64,000 nt of DNA from Rhinopithecus roxellana. Taxonomy: Eukaryota > Chordata > Mammalia > Primates > Cercopithecidae. This document shows positions 10,411 through 21,757 of this stretch, piece by piece. The notes below the pieces were generated by a model. That model saw only the letters and a program-made list of their open reading frames with translations. It made no database searches and was not told where the DNA came from. The translations under genes were made by a program, and so were the position numbers. The DNA lies in NCBI RefSeq assembly GCF_007565055.1, contig NC_044553.1:39261916-39325915 (forward strand), in the 5' to 3' direction. The number at the start of each line of letters is the position of its first letter. The first letter of the stretch is position 1.

Positions 10411-11580
10411 CCATTTTGGACTTTGAAGGCAACATAGACTGTGTTTGAGTATGCTATTTCAACCCAATTAACAGGCTGGTGGATTGAGGAGCAGAATAAG
10501 AGAAGACTCTGCAGAAGGTTCAGGCTGCAGTAAAGCGGCCCTACCACTTGGGTCTTGTGATCCAACAGATCCAGTGGGACTTTAATTGTCCAATAGGGAT
10601 GCTGTACGGAGCCTCTGGCAAGCACTAACAGGAGACAGTACAGACCTCTAGAATTCTGAAGTAAATATAGAACCTCTTCTGAAGATAACTACTCTCCTTT
10701 TGAGAAGCAGGTTCTGCCTCGCTACCGGGCCTTGGTAGGGGCAGAATGCCTGACCATGAAGCTTGAGCGCCCATCACGAACTGGATGTCATCTGACCTAT
10801 GTAGCCATAAAGCTGGATGTATACAGCAGCCATCTATCATCAAATGGAAATGGCGTATTGGAACAGCCCAGGGAGGTTCAGAAGGTTTAAGTAAATTGTA
10901 CGAGCAGGCCACTCAGACTCTTCCAACATCAACTCCTGTTGCTTTGCCTCCTCTCCCTCATTCCACGGCTATGGCCTCTTGGGATGCTGCATATGTCCAG
11001 TTGACTGAGGGAGAAAAACCTCCAGCCTGGATTACAGATGGGTCTATATGATGTGCTGGTACCACATGAAAGAGAACAGCTGCAGCATTCACTCACACTC
11101 ACTCGGGTGACTGTGAAGGGCAGTGGTGAAGGAGAATCCTTCCAGTGGGCAGAAATTCAAGGTTGTCCAGAGATGGCCAGAATACAGACCTACATTGATT
11201 CATGGACAGTCGCTGATGGTTTAGCTGGATGGTCAGGGCCTTAAAAAGAACAGGACTGGAAGATTGGTGACAAGAAAATCTTGGAAAGAGATAGTGGCTG
11301 AATTCCTTTGAATGGGCACAGACTGAAGATATTTGCATCTCACGTGAATGCCCACTAAAGGGCATCCACTGCAGAGAAGACTCTGAATCAGATGGACAGA
11401 ATGACATGCTCTGTGGCTGTCAGCCAGCCTCTCTATGCCGCTGCTGTGGCGTCTGCTCAATGGGCTAAACGAAGAGCTCCTGGCAGCAGGGACAGAGGAT
11501 ATGTATGGGTCCAACAATATGGAGTTCTCCCTCCAAAGGCTGAGCTGGCTGATGCTTCTGCGGAGTGCCTAATCTGCTAA
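10411..11580 (+). mobile_element. ERVL endogenous retrovirus pol relic (RNase H / integrase N-terminal region)
   Basis: The plus-strand translations over 10.4-11.58 kb retain scattered ERVL-type pol blocks. They include an RNase H-type Asp-Gly motif near 11.03 kb, a block at about 11.19-11.24 kb, and a region toward 11.58 kb ending in a Cys pair, consistent with the integrase zinc-binding start. Several stops and frameshifts separate the blocks (for example right after 11.24 kb), so it is long dead. No env or flanking paired LTRs were recognised. Confidence 0.7.
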
Positions 11581-11934
11581 AGCAAATGATTCATTAGAGT
11601 GAACTAAATGAATTTTGTTGGAATATAAATCTCTGTACCTCAAATTCCCATTTGAACTGGTTTTGACATCTTACTGGTTCCCTTATTAATCAGTGAGTTA
11701 AATAAAAGCTTGGATACATGTTCATGTTTTATTTGCAAGAGAGTCATGATTTTACCTTTTTATACATTATACTTTAGCAGTAAGACCATTGTTTTTTCTT
11801 AGATTTGCAGTAGCTTTGGGGTAAATGGTAAATCCTCTGGCACTGCCATTGGTAACTCAATAATGATGAATAAAACTAAACAACAAATGAATAAATTAAC
11901 CTCAACATAGAATTTCCAGTTCACACAATATGAG

Positions 11935-12145
11935 GCAGTTTGTAATAAGACTTGGTGAAAATCCTGTCTGTGCAACTTGGAAGCTGTGCAGCTATGGGCA
12001 AGTTATTCAACCCTCCTAACCTCCATCTATCTCCCCATCTAAAAATGGGGCATCATGGGGCTGTCACAAGGATTACATGAATTGGTATACACAAAGGGCT
12101 TAGCACAGTACCTGGCACATAGTAAAAGGCCATCATTCCAGAGAA
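11935..12145 (-). repeat. MIR, minus orientation
   Basis: Contains the reversed MIR core: loss-of-function-looking 'gggcaagttattcaacc', 'tctaaaaatgggg', and the end 'agtacctggcacatagtaa'. Ancient SINE. The interval 11581-11934 is AT-rich with nothing recognised. Confidence 0.7.
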
Positions 12146-12295
12146 ACTTTTATTTGTAAATGGTAAATCCTCTGGCAAGGGTGACTATGCTCACTTGCCC
12201 CATTCTCAACCAAAACCAAAATGTGACAATGTTGGTCTTACCTATGTAGTTTCTGTTTTATTGAGAATAGCTAGTGACTGCTTATTATTTTTTCC

Positions 12296-12820
12296 ACATT
12301 TTAAGTAACAGCTTTATTGAGATGTAATTAATATGCCATAAAATTCACCCTCTTAGAATCCAGTGGTTTTTAGTCCATTCACAGAATTGTGCAATCACCA
12401 CCACTAATTCAGCTCCCCCAAAAGAAACTCAGTGCCCACTAACCGTCACTCCTCACCCCAGCCCTGAGTGACCACTAATCTGCTTTTTGTCTTTATGAGT
12501 TTGCTTATTAGGACATTTCATATACATGGAATCCTACAACATGTGGCTCTTTGTCTCTGGTTTCTTTCCCCGGCACAATATTTTCAGGGTTCATCCATGT
12601 TGTAGCATGTGTCTGCGCTTTCTTTGTATTCCATTGTGTGGATGCACCATATTTTGTTCATCAATTCATCCACTGTGGAACACTGGGGCTGTTTCAACTT
12701 TGGGCTATTATGAGTAATGCTGCTATGAACATTTGCATTCAAATTTCTGTGTGGACATATGTTTTAATTTCCCTTGGGTACAAACTTAGGAGTGGGAGGC
12801 TGCCAATTATTGTGGAAAAC
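12296..12820 (-). mobile_element. Old LINE-1 (L1M) 3' end, minus orientation
   Basis: Matches, in reverse complement, the familiar L1M 3' region: plus-strand 'TTTATTGAGATGTAATTAA' near the element end, 'CATGTTGTAGCATGTGTC' and 'GGCTATTATGAGTAATGCTG' further in. It carries old substitutions and no ORF. Confidence 0.75.
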
Positions 12821-13044
12821 ACACAGGTTGGAAACGGTGGCCTCTGCTTCACGGTTCCTGGTTTCTGACAAAGTTAATCTTTCACCATTGGTGTGCTGGT
12901 TAGATAACCTTGGGTTCAAAGACAGACATTTCCTGTTGCCACAGTCTTTACACAAACGCTCATACCATACTTACGATTAGTTGTTTATGTGGGTTAAATT
13001 AACCATGGAGTCACTCCTGATCCCATCTCCTTACTAGAGGGTCT

Positions 13045-13235
13045 GCATCTACTTTTAAAAATAATTATTTTTAATTGACACATAATTGTACATATTTATG
13101 GGGTACAGTGTGTTATTTTGATACATGTATACAATGTGTAATGATCAGGGTAATTAGCATATTAATCCCTTAAATATCTATCATTTCTTTGTGTTGGAAA
13201 TGTGAAAGTTGTTAGAATTCAAGAGTTACTAGTGT
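13045..13235 (-). mobile_element. L1 (L1MA/B-like) 3' UTR fragment, minus orientation
   Basis: Plus-strand phrases such as 'TTTATGGGGTACAGTGTG' and 'TTTTGATACATGTATACAA' are the reverse complement of L1M 3'UTR sequence. The interval 12821-13044 between the two L1 pieces is unclassified. Confidence 0.65.
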
Positions 13236-13518
13236 TTAAAAAAAAAAAACCATGACAAATAGAGCTGAGGAGGCCATGAAGAGAGGATTCTCATGCTTGT
13301 ATGCCTAATACGAAAATGATCACAAAAGATTCTGCAAAAATTACAACCTTGCACATAGGCTGCCACAACCTCACACAAAATTACTTCTGCAAGGACATCT
13401 GCCTAGCAACTGCCTGTCCAGCCTCGGACTGGTGTGACCTTTGTTATTGATATTTGTAGCCAAGGATAATTATTTCAAAACCATTATGTAATCCTCCTCA
13501 TTTTTTCCTTTAAAAACC

Positions 13519-13807
13519 TTTTTTTTTTTTCTTTTTTCTGAGTCAGAGTCTTGCTCTGTCACCCAGGTTGGAGTGCAGTGGCACCATCTCGGCTCACTGC
13601 AAGCTCCGCCTCCTGGGTTCACACCATTCTTAGCTGGGACTACAGATGCCTGCCACCACGCCCGGCTAATTTTTTTTTTAATTTTAATATTTTTAGTAGC
13701 GACGGTTTTACCGTGTTAGCCAGGATGGTCTCGATCTCCTGACCTCGTGATCCGCCCGCCTCAGCCTCCCAAAGTGCTGGGATTACATGCGTGAGCCACC
13801 GCCTGGC
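13519..13807 (-). repeat. Alu (Y-like), minus orientation
   Basis: Dimeric Alu with a T-rich head and a deletion of about 20 bp in the first third. Low divergence from the Y consensus. Confidence 0.88.
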
Positions 13808-15148
13808 CACCTTTGTTTTTCTTTACCTCCTGGAATATGCACACAGTTTACTACAGCACACATATTCCTGTTGCAGTGCCCTACTTTTGATTAAGTATCT
13901 TTTTCTTTTAGAGAGCCTGTCTTTGTTATTTAGGTTGACAGGAACATTCAAAATTCTTCTAGCTACTTGAAAATACACAGTAAATTACTGTTAGCGATAG
14001 TCACCCGACAGTGCCGCCAAACACTAGACTCCTATCTTGCGGCAAATTTGATTCCATTAACCAACTCCTCCCCACCCCCTGCTGCATCCTTTTTTGAATG
14101 ACACGAACACATTCAGTCATTTCATTTCTTTCACTGGGGTTGGCCCTGCGGCAGCCCACGGGAGGCCAGAGTCCCCTGTGGAGACTGACCAACCCTGAAG
14201 GCCAGCCTGGCTCCAGCCAAGTCCTGTCTAGAAGTAGGAGTCTGTGGCATGTCCAGAAGAGTGACCCAATTCTCTCCGGTCACGGATGAGAGGGCAAGTG
14301 GTTTAGCATCGCAATCCTCACACAGGATCCACAGAGACAAGATTCACTCGCGGCCTCCCCAGTGGGCCTCTGGCTCAGATTTCCTGGCCCACCTCAGGCC
14401 TGCCCAGTCCATATCTCAGGGCGGGGCCCTGAAGGCGCAGTGCATGAACCTGCCATGGGTGGGATGATTCTTCTCAGCAGGCGAGTTTGGGAAATGAAGA
14501 TCCACAAATCCCCATTCAGTCAGCTCTCCTAGGCTTGGGAGTGGCCTGGGCCTCAGCCTGTCTTCTACCCCATCCACTGTGCCTTCCCCAGGCTCCCAGG
14601 CATCCTCTTTTCAAAGGATTTTTGGGTCACAGACCTCAGCTGGTCCCGAGCCCTTCCGACTGCCTCTCTGGGACTTCCCCCACCGATCAGGGCTGCCCCA
14701 AAGCCTCCTCCGAAGGCTTTCCCTAGGGTGGCTCTCCTCAATCATCCTGTCACCTCTTTCCCAAGCGCTTCCAAGGCCCTTAATGGCCTCTGGGAGGTCT
14801 CACATAGAAGGGCTGGAAAAGGGCTCATTGGCCCAGATCAGCTGTTCTCAAGGCATGATCCAGAGCCCCTGAGGGTCCCTGAGACCCTTTCAGGGGTCCT
14901 CAAGGTCAAAACTATTTTCATAATACTGACACTTTGTGAGCGTGTGTTGGTGACTTTTTTATTTTCATTCTCTCAGTTTTCCAGAGACTACTGGCATGGG
15001 TGAAAGATCACCTTGATGGCTAATGGAACGTATGCATCTGTAATCTTGTGTTTTATAACTTTTCTCAGTCTTAATTTCTAATACGGTAAATGTGGATAGA
15101 TACAATCCACAAAGTTATTTGGGGTCCTCAATAACTTTTAAGGGTGTA
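13808..15148. other. Intergenic sequence, unclassified
   Basis: About 1.3 kb. Part of it (about 14.8-15.13 kb, 'gggtccctgagaccctttcagggg' then T-rich text, resuming after the next Alu with 'gaaccactga') resembles a DNA-transposon remnant split by the Alu, but I cannot name it. The plus-strand open frames at 14.1-14.9 kb show no recognised protein. Confidence 0.3.
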
Positions 15149-15457
15149 GGCCGGGCGTGGTGGGTCACACCTGTAATCCCAGCACTTTGGGGGGCCAAGG
15201 CGGGTGCATCATCTGAGGTTGCGAGTTTGAGATCAGCCTGACCAACAGGGAGAAACCACATCTCTACTAAAAATACAAAATTAGCTGGGCATGGTGGCGC
15301 ATGCCTGTAATTCCAGTTACTCAGGAGGCTGAGGCAGAAGAATCACTTGAACCTGGGAGGCAGAGGTTGAGGGGAGCCCAAGATCGTGCCACTGCACTCC
15401 AGCCTGGGCAACAAGAGGAAAACTCTGTCTTAAAACAAAACAAAACAAAACAAAACA
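15149..15457 (+). repeat. Alu (S-like), plus orientation
   Basis: Full dimer with a tail of AAAAC repeats (about 15434-15457), directly before the purine minisatellite. Confidence 0.9.
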
Positions 15458-15549
15458 CAGTGTAGAGGGATCCTAAGATCAAAAAGTTTGAGAACCACTG
15501 ACCCAGACGAAGCTCTAATTGATGAGAATTACTAATGTGCTATATGAGT

Positions 15550-17200
15550 GAGGGCTGCCTATGGAGGGGGAGATGGGGAGAAAAAAAAGAGCTGGGGGAA
15601 GGGGAATGGGGAGGGAGGAGGAGGGAGGGAGAAAGGGCAGAAGGGGAAGGAAGGAGACCAGGAGAGAGGCGGAACAGGGAGAGAGAGGAAGAGGAGATGA
15701 GGAAAGGAGGAAGATTGAGAAAGGTTAGAAAAAGGAGTCTGGATGAATGAGAAGGAGAGGGGGCAGGGGCAGAGGAGAGGAAAGAGGAGGAGTTGGGAAG
15801 GAGAGAGGAGGGATGGAGGAGGCATTGGGAGGGAGGAGGTGATGGGAGGGAGGAAGGAAGAGATGGGAAGGAGGGAGGAGGACTTGGGAGGGTGGGAGGA
15901 GGAGATGGGAGGGAAGAGAGATGGGAGGGAGGAGATGGGAGGGAGGAGATGGGAGGGAGGGAGGAGGAGATGGGAGCGAGGGAGGAGATGGGAGGGAGAA
16001 GGCGATGAGAGCGAGGGAGGAGGTGATGGGAGGGAAGGAGGAAAGATGGGAGGGACAAGGAGATGGGAGGGAGGGAGGGAGGAAGAGCTGGGAGGAAAGG
16101 AGGAGAGATGGGAGGGATGAGGAGATGGGAGGGAGGGAGGAAGAGATAGGAGGGAGGAGGAGATGGGAAGCAGGAGGAGATGGGAGGGAGGGAGGAGGAG
16201 ATGGGAGGGAGGGAGGAGGAGATGGGAGGGAGGGAGGAGGAGATGGGAGGGAGGGAGGAGGAGATGGGAGGGTGGGAGGAGGAGATGGGAGGGAGAAGGC
16301 AATGAGAGGGAGGGAGGAGGTGATGGGAGGGAAGGAGGAGAGATGGGAGGGAAAAGGAGATGGGAGGGAGGGAGGGAGGAAGAGCTGGGAGGAAAGGAGG
16401 AGAGATGGCAGGGATGAGGAGATGGGAGGGAGGGAGGAAGAGATAGAGAGGAGGAGATGGGAAGCAGGAGGAGGAGATGGGAGGGAGGAGGAGATGGGAG
16501 GGAGGGAGGAGGAGATGGGAGGGAGGGAGGAGGAGATGGGAGGGAGGGAGGAGATGGGAGGGAGGGAGGAGGAGGAGATGGGAGGGAGGGAGGAGGAGAT
16601 GGGAGGAAGGAAGAGATGGGAAGGAAGGAGGAGGAGATGGAAGGGGAGGAGGAGGAGATGGGAGGGGAGGAGGGGAGGAGGAGATGGGAGGGGAGGAGGA
16701 GGAGATGGGAGGGGAGGAGGAGGAGATGGGAGGGGAGGAGGAGGAGATGGAGGGGAGGAGGAGGAGATGGGAGGAGGAGGAGGGAGGAGATGGGAGGGGA
16801 GGAGGAGGAGATGGGAGGGGAGGAGGAGGAGATGGGAGGGAGGAGGAGGAGATGGGAGGGGAGGAGGAGGAGATGGGAGGGAGGAGGAGGAGATGTGAGG
16901 GAGAGGAGGAGATGGAGGGAGGAGGAGGAGAGGGAGGGAGGAGGATGAGATTGGAGGAGGGCGGCGATTGGAGAGGAGAGAGGGAGGAGGAGGAGATGGG
17001 AGGAGAGGAGGGAGATGGGAGGGAGAGGAGGGAGGAGATTGGGAGGGGAGGAGGAGGAGATGGAAGGGGAGAAGGAGGAGATGGGAGGGAGGGGGGAGGA
17101 GATGGGAGGGAGGGGGGAGGAGATGGGAGGGAGGGAGGAGGGAAAGAGAAGAGAAAGAGGGAAGATAGGTGGAGGGAGAAGGGAGGGGGGCAAACAGGAA
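15550..17200 (+). repeat. Purine-only minisatellite, 21-bp unit with higher-order duplication
   Basis: About 1.65 kb in which the plus strand is almost entirely A and G, apart from the T of a recurring GATGGG. The basic unit is 21 bp. Two main variants are seen: AGATGGGAGGGAGGGAGGAG+G (runs at 16.16-16.28 and 16.48-16.56 kb) and AGATGGGAGGGGAGGAGGAG+G (16.66-16.88 kb). The edges (15.55-15.85 and 16.95-17.2 kb) are degenerate. A compound block at about 15.99-16.18 kb recurs at about 16.29-16.47 kb at an offset of 294-297 bp, or 14 units. It encodes nothing credible; the long open frames on both strands are a by-product of the stop-poor repeat. Confidence 0.95.
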
Positions 17201-17264
17201 GGGGAAAAAGGAGGACACAGGGAGGAAGCTGGGAAACCTTCCTGAAGATGTGCTAAAGAATGAG

Positions 17265-17420
17265 GTATGCACATCACATATTTTAGTGCCATCCCATGTT
17301 ACAGATGGGGAAACTGAGGCTGAGAGAAACTCAGATATTATCACATATTCTGTGAACATGTCAGGGCTGGGTGTGAACCAAGGTCAGACCTCCTTTGTCA
17401 CCATGGCGTCCCTCTAACTC
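17265..17420 (+). repeat. MIR fragment, plus orientation
   Basis: Contains the MIR core 'ttacagatggggaaactgag' flanked by appropriately diverged sequence. Confidence 0.6.
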
Positions 17421-18226
17421 ACAGAGGAGTCCCAGTCTCGGGGTGCCACCTTTCAGCCAGCTGGCCTGGCAGCTACAAGAACCTGGGACACAAAGGCCCT
17501 GATAACCTTGTGCTGTTTTAAACCACTTATAATCTAGAGATGGGTGCGAAGGAGGCAGAAGGGCAGGAAGAGGGCAGTGGCAATGGGATGCCCACCTCTG
17601 GCTCGCCTGGGAGAACAGGGATGGCTGCCAGGGCTCCGCCGGTGAGAGGCTGACCATGCATTCTAAAGCACTGGACTTGGCTTCATGTCACAGGTACTTC
17701 CCATAATACCCATCAACCACACCTTTCTGCCTGCACTTTCTTTTTTTCTGGCCCGGGAGCGGGTTGCCTAAGGCTCTACACCTCTGGGGGCCCATCTGGC
17801 CCCTTCACCTCAATTGGTTTGGTAGGTTTATCCCCAAGTCCTCTGGAAAAATGAAAAGCTGATTATAAAATGCACTCAGCATTATTTTGGATCTGCAAAA
17901 CACAACCTATTCCATGGAGCTTACCCCTGAGTCTCCACATGCTGTCACACAGTCCAAATCCCGGCAGCGCCCACCGTGAGAGCGCATGCTCACAGCAGAG
18001 GGGGCTTCCTGCCCATGTAGGGAGTGGACGCATTCTCTGGAATACTTTCCCTGGGCCTGTAAAGTGGCTTTTTGGATTGGAAAGTCACAGTCTACTTTGC
18101 ACATATCCTGAAGATGCTCTCCACCCCTCCAAACATAGAGCCTGGAATGTGCTTCCCCTGGGCCACCTTTCCTTCCTTTCCTGTGCCTTCCTTCACTTCT
18201 GGGAGCCGGAAGGCACACTGCAGAGA

Positions 18227-18261
<35 letters not shown>

Positions 18262-18540
18262 TGTGGGACAGGGGGCTGGGCATGCCACCACAAGGAGGCC
18301 AGCCGCACCAGAGGCCACTATGGGACATTCTGGAGCAGAGTTCAGGAATCCCATGGTGTCCCTGACCCCTTCAGCAGCTGGCAGGAGCTGGCCAGACACT
18401 GGGCCCATTTCCTGAGCCCCTGCCCAGACTGGAATCTACTGGGACTTAAAAGCACTCTCTCTGGGCTCATTGGAGGCAGGCAGAGGCCTTTTATTTTTCT
18501 CTCTCTACCCCAGACCCCGGTGTGCAGTAAAACCACCAGT
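17421..18540. other. Intergenic sequence between minisatellite and GNB5 3' end
   Basis: Mostly unclassified. It holds a pure A-run of about 29 at 18230-18258 that is not part of an Alu. No exon or conserved protein was recognised; the open frames crossing the A-run are low-complexity artefacts. Confidence 0.35.
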
Positions 18541-18554
18541 AACTGCTCTGCAAA

Positions 18555-20058
18555 TGTTCAAATTATTATGTTTATTTGAAGTGAGATGATGGAAAAGCTG
18601 GCCTGGCTGATTTTGGACCGAGTGGCCCATCACAATACCTGAATAAGCAGTTGTGAGGGTGGGCCCGGCACACCCCTGGAGCATCTGGTCCAGGCCTGTC
18701 CTACGGCTGTGCCCAGCTCGAGCTCTGGAAGAGTCTCTCTGAGGAGCAGGGCTTGCAAAGCCAGAGCTACCACTTGAAGGGCTGGGCTGGAGCAGGACCA
18801 GGAGAGGAGACCCGACAGTCCAAGGGACAGGGTGCACGCAGCTTTCAGGTGCAGCCAGAACCTGCCGGCAGACCCCAGGCCACCCACGAGGCCACAGGGC
18901 AGGCCTCACCAGGAATGACATCTGGTGTCTGAGGTGACCTTTTATTCCCCTAGATGATAATGCACGCCATCTTTTTAAATGAGAAGTTTTCTAAAGCAAA
19001 GAATAAGCATCTACATCTTACAAAAACCAAAAAAGGAAAAGGGACCCTATACCGAAAAGTACTTCCTTCTTCCAGAAGGAATCCTGAGTCTCAGATAAAG
19101 AGAAGATCTTCTTTTACTATTGTTTTTCTTTCTATGTAAGAGAAGCAGACATTATTATTCATGACTATCAATCATCTGCATATGTAATTATAACTGCAAT
19201 GCAATACATATGAATATAATTTATATGGACAAGATCCACTTTAACCTAAGTGTTTCCACTAATTCTACTAATAGGTTTTTAAATAAGTTTACTATCCTGT
19301 GTTCCCACACAGAGTTTTGCTTGCTCTCAGAAGCATTTGTTTACAAACAGCACTGGCTTTCCTTTCAATTCAGAGAAAACGCCCTGTCCAAGTGACACAG
19401 TGACATCATCATCATTCAGCAGTCAAACCACCTGTCCTTTTGAGGCATTTCTCTGCATCATTTACAGCAGTTCACCATGAACAAAAATGTTTTATCCAAA
19501 AAAAGACAATAGAACAGGAAGCTGAAAAAGACACTTTTACAATAAAAACATTCTAAAAAAAGCGATTTTTGTCTGATTACATTTGGAATTGGAATTTGCT
19601 TCTATCCAGACCAGTTACCAGTCCTCAGTCCATAAAACCAGCACTTCCAGAGGAAGGTTCCAGGCATCACAGTGCACAAGAAATATCAGACTTTAAAGTG
19701 CTCTGAAAATGAATTGACTCAAAGAAATAATACGGACTATATTAACTGCTGAATTCTACTGGTGACAGAATGAGTTGAGGCTACTATTTAGAATAACCTT
19801 AAAAACAGATACATTTTAAAGTGTTCCAAAAGAAAAATACTGTACTTGAAGGTATTCTCGCAGTGCTGAAGGCTCACACTAGTGTATTTCCAGAGGTGAC
19901 AGTTTTAATAGTCATATTGGAGATGCTTAGTGACCTGTGAGCCATGGGTTGCTCCCCTAAGCTAAACCGCAGTAAACCCTAAGCTCCTCTAGAAGTAATA
20001 TCTATTTACATGTGAAGATTTCAAATTCTCAGGTATACATGAGTGCACTATGAGATGA
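18555..20058 (-). other. GNB5: GNB5 3' untranslated region (predicted)
   Basis: About 1.5 kb of repeat-free, AT-rich sequence after the GNB5 stop codon, ending at the first good AATAAA. The 3' limit is a prediction from the hexamer and the absence of Alus; alternative longer or shorter ends are possible. Confidence 0.5.
18571..18576 (-). terminator. Candidate GNB5 poly(A) signal
   Basis: TTTATT on the plus strand reads AATAAA in the GNB5 direction, about 1.48 kb after the stop codon. The interval from the stop to here has no Alu, as expected for a 3'UTR. A second hexamer lies at 18490-18495. Usage is inferred only. Confidence 0.45.
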
Positions 20059-20070
20059 TTAGGCCCAGAC
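20059..20070 (-). CDS. GNB5: GNB5 coding exon 11 (terminal; Val-Trp-Ala-stop)
   Basis: After a clear acceptor (CACAG ending at 20071), the exon reads GTC TGG GCC TAA, giving residues 351-353 and the stop at 20059-20061. These close the seventh WD blade (its terminal WD-like VWA). Only 12 nt of this exon are coding; the remainder is 3'UTR. It joins in phase 0 to the AGA that ends coding exon 10. Confidence 0.95.
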   Translation of the reverse strand, partial: VWA

Positions 20071-20188
20071 CTGTGAAGACACAAACAGATAGATTTTAGA
20101 CCTTTGTAGTCAACAACTTATAAAACTTGAGCTTAACGAGATAAAATTAGTCTATTCACACACATGCATGGGCATACATGTGCGTGTA

Positions 20189-20220
20189 TACACACACACA
20201 CACGCACACACACACACACC
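20189..20220. repeat. (CA)n microsatellite, interrupted
   Basis: Two CA runs separated by a CG, about 32 bp, in GNB5 intron 10. Probably polymorphic. Confidence 0.85.
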
Positions 20221-20846
20221 ATCCAAAATAGGGTGCTCCTGTGCCTTAGAAGGATAACACTGTACTCCTAGCAACGCAAAGGTGCTTCTTTGGACCCGAT
20301 CCCCTCCTCCCTTAGTTAATTGTTTGTGGGGCATCTGCAGCTTCCTTGCTAGGGTCTGGTTACTCTTATAGATTGACAACCAAAACCATTTGAACCCATA
20401 CAGCTCACCGTATACATTAACAGGACTTTACTCATTTAGGACACTCTTACCCAGGAAGATGAACTCACAGATAACCTTTTTATTCGCTTCAGGAATTTTG
20501 CAAAAATCCTTTTCTCTATCCTAACACTAGACTACTCAACTTACCCTCTTTAGAAAATACACCCATGTCTCAGGACAATATAGACCATCAAATGACTACT
20601 TAGTTTTAAAGGGTTTCTTCGAAACCCTCCCCCACCCGTGTCCAGCAATCCTAAAACTATTATGCCACAAAGTTGTCCAATCCTAATTAAGTGGCCCCCA
20701 ACAAAGACCTGCCTTAAACCAGACCAAAAAACCTCATGCATGCCTTTGTCCTCCTCTTCTGAGATGCCACTACACCTCTACCAATTCTTGATGTTCCACA
20801 CTGAGGTAAGCAATAAATTTAGCTTTGCTCTATGAATGGGCATCTT

Positions 20847-21134
20847 TGTTTTGAGACAGAGTCTTGCTCTGTTGCCCAGGCTGGAGTGCAGTGGGATAAT
20901 CTCGGCTCACTGCAACCTCTGCCTCCTGGGTTCAAGCAATTCTCCTGCCTCAGCCTCCCGAGTAGCTGGGACTACAGGTCCATGCCACCACGCCTGGCTG
21001 ATTTTTGTATTTTTAGTAGAGAAGGGGTTTCACCATGTTGCCCAGGCTGGTCTGGAACTCCTGACCTCAAGTGATCTGCCCGACCTGGACTCCCAAAGTG
21101 CTACAATTACAGGTGTGAGCCACCACGCCCGGCT
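20847..21134 (-). repeat. Alu, minus orientation
   Basis: Complete dimer with a short reversed tail; sense with respect to GNB5. Confidence 0.88.
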
Positions 21135-21757
21135 TAAACAGACTATTTTGGTAGTATTTTGGGGGAGCCAACACTCAACAAGGTTATGGAGCTATCTTTG
21201 AGAATTTAATGAAAGCCATGAGGACAAAATGCATACACCCCAAATTTGGCATATATAATTTCAGGGGCTTCACTTCCAAAATTAAGCTATAGGAAAACTA
21301 AAAAGAAAAAAAAAAAGATAAAAGTAATAATTTCAGGGGCTTCACAGCCTTCTGGATCTGTGACCCTCGTCATCACACGGTCGATAATTGTAATAAGAAC
21401 CCTATACTATAGGAGAAGAGACAGGTTATCTGTGGTTTGCCAAAGGCTAGAATCACAAGAATCAGACTTTTAGGGTCAAAGGGAACTTTCTGGATGACCA
21501 AGCCTAACTATTCCCTCACCTACAGGCTGATACGCAGTTGTCGACTCTGTGGGAGAATACCTGCATTGATGGGGCACTCGCTACCTCTCCAGGCAACTAG
21601 TTCCTTCTGTGGCTGTGGGCAGAGCGGAAACGAGAGCTCGGCGAGGCTGACCAGGGCCACTTGAGCTTACTCTGAAAGCCATCCCTCTGCTTCAGAAGGC
21701 CCGTCACCCCTCCTCTCTCCTCTCACACACAGGAAAAGAGAAGACCATCTCTCTTAC

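Larger units (their letters stand above)
20071..21757 (-). other. GNB5: GNB5 intron 10
   Basis: GT-AG intron of 1.7 kb (donor GTAAGAG). It holds a CA-rich microsatellite (about 20189-20220) and one Alu (20847-21134). The rest is unclassified. Confidence 0.9.

Noticed and set aside
15550..17200. CRISPR-like array
   Set aside because: The units are contiguous with no unique spacers, in a primate genome; it is a minisatellite.
15559..17292. 577- and 544-codon minus-strand and 325-codon plus-strand open frames as genes
   Set aside because: They coincide exactly with the 21-bp purine minisatellite, are pure low-complexity peptides, overlap each other on both strands, and show no start context or splice structure.
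18230..18258. A29 tract as the tail of a processed retrocopy
   Set aside because: The sequence upstream resembles no mRNA I recognise and no flanking duplication was found; more simply a mononucleotide microsatellite.
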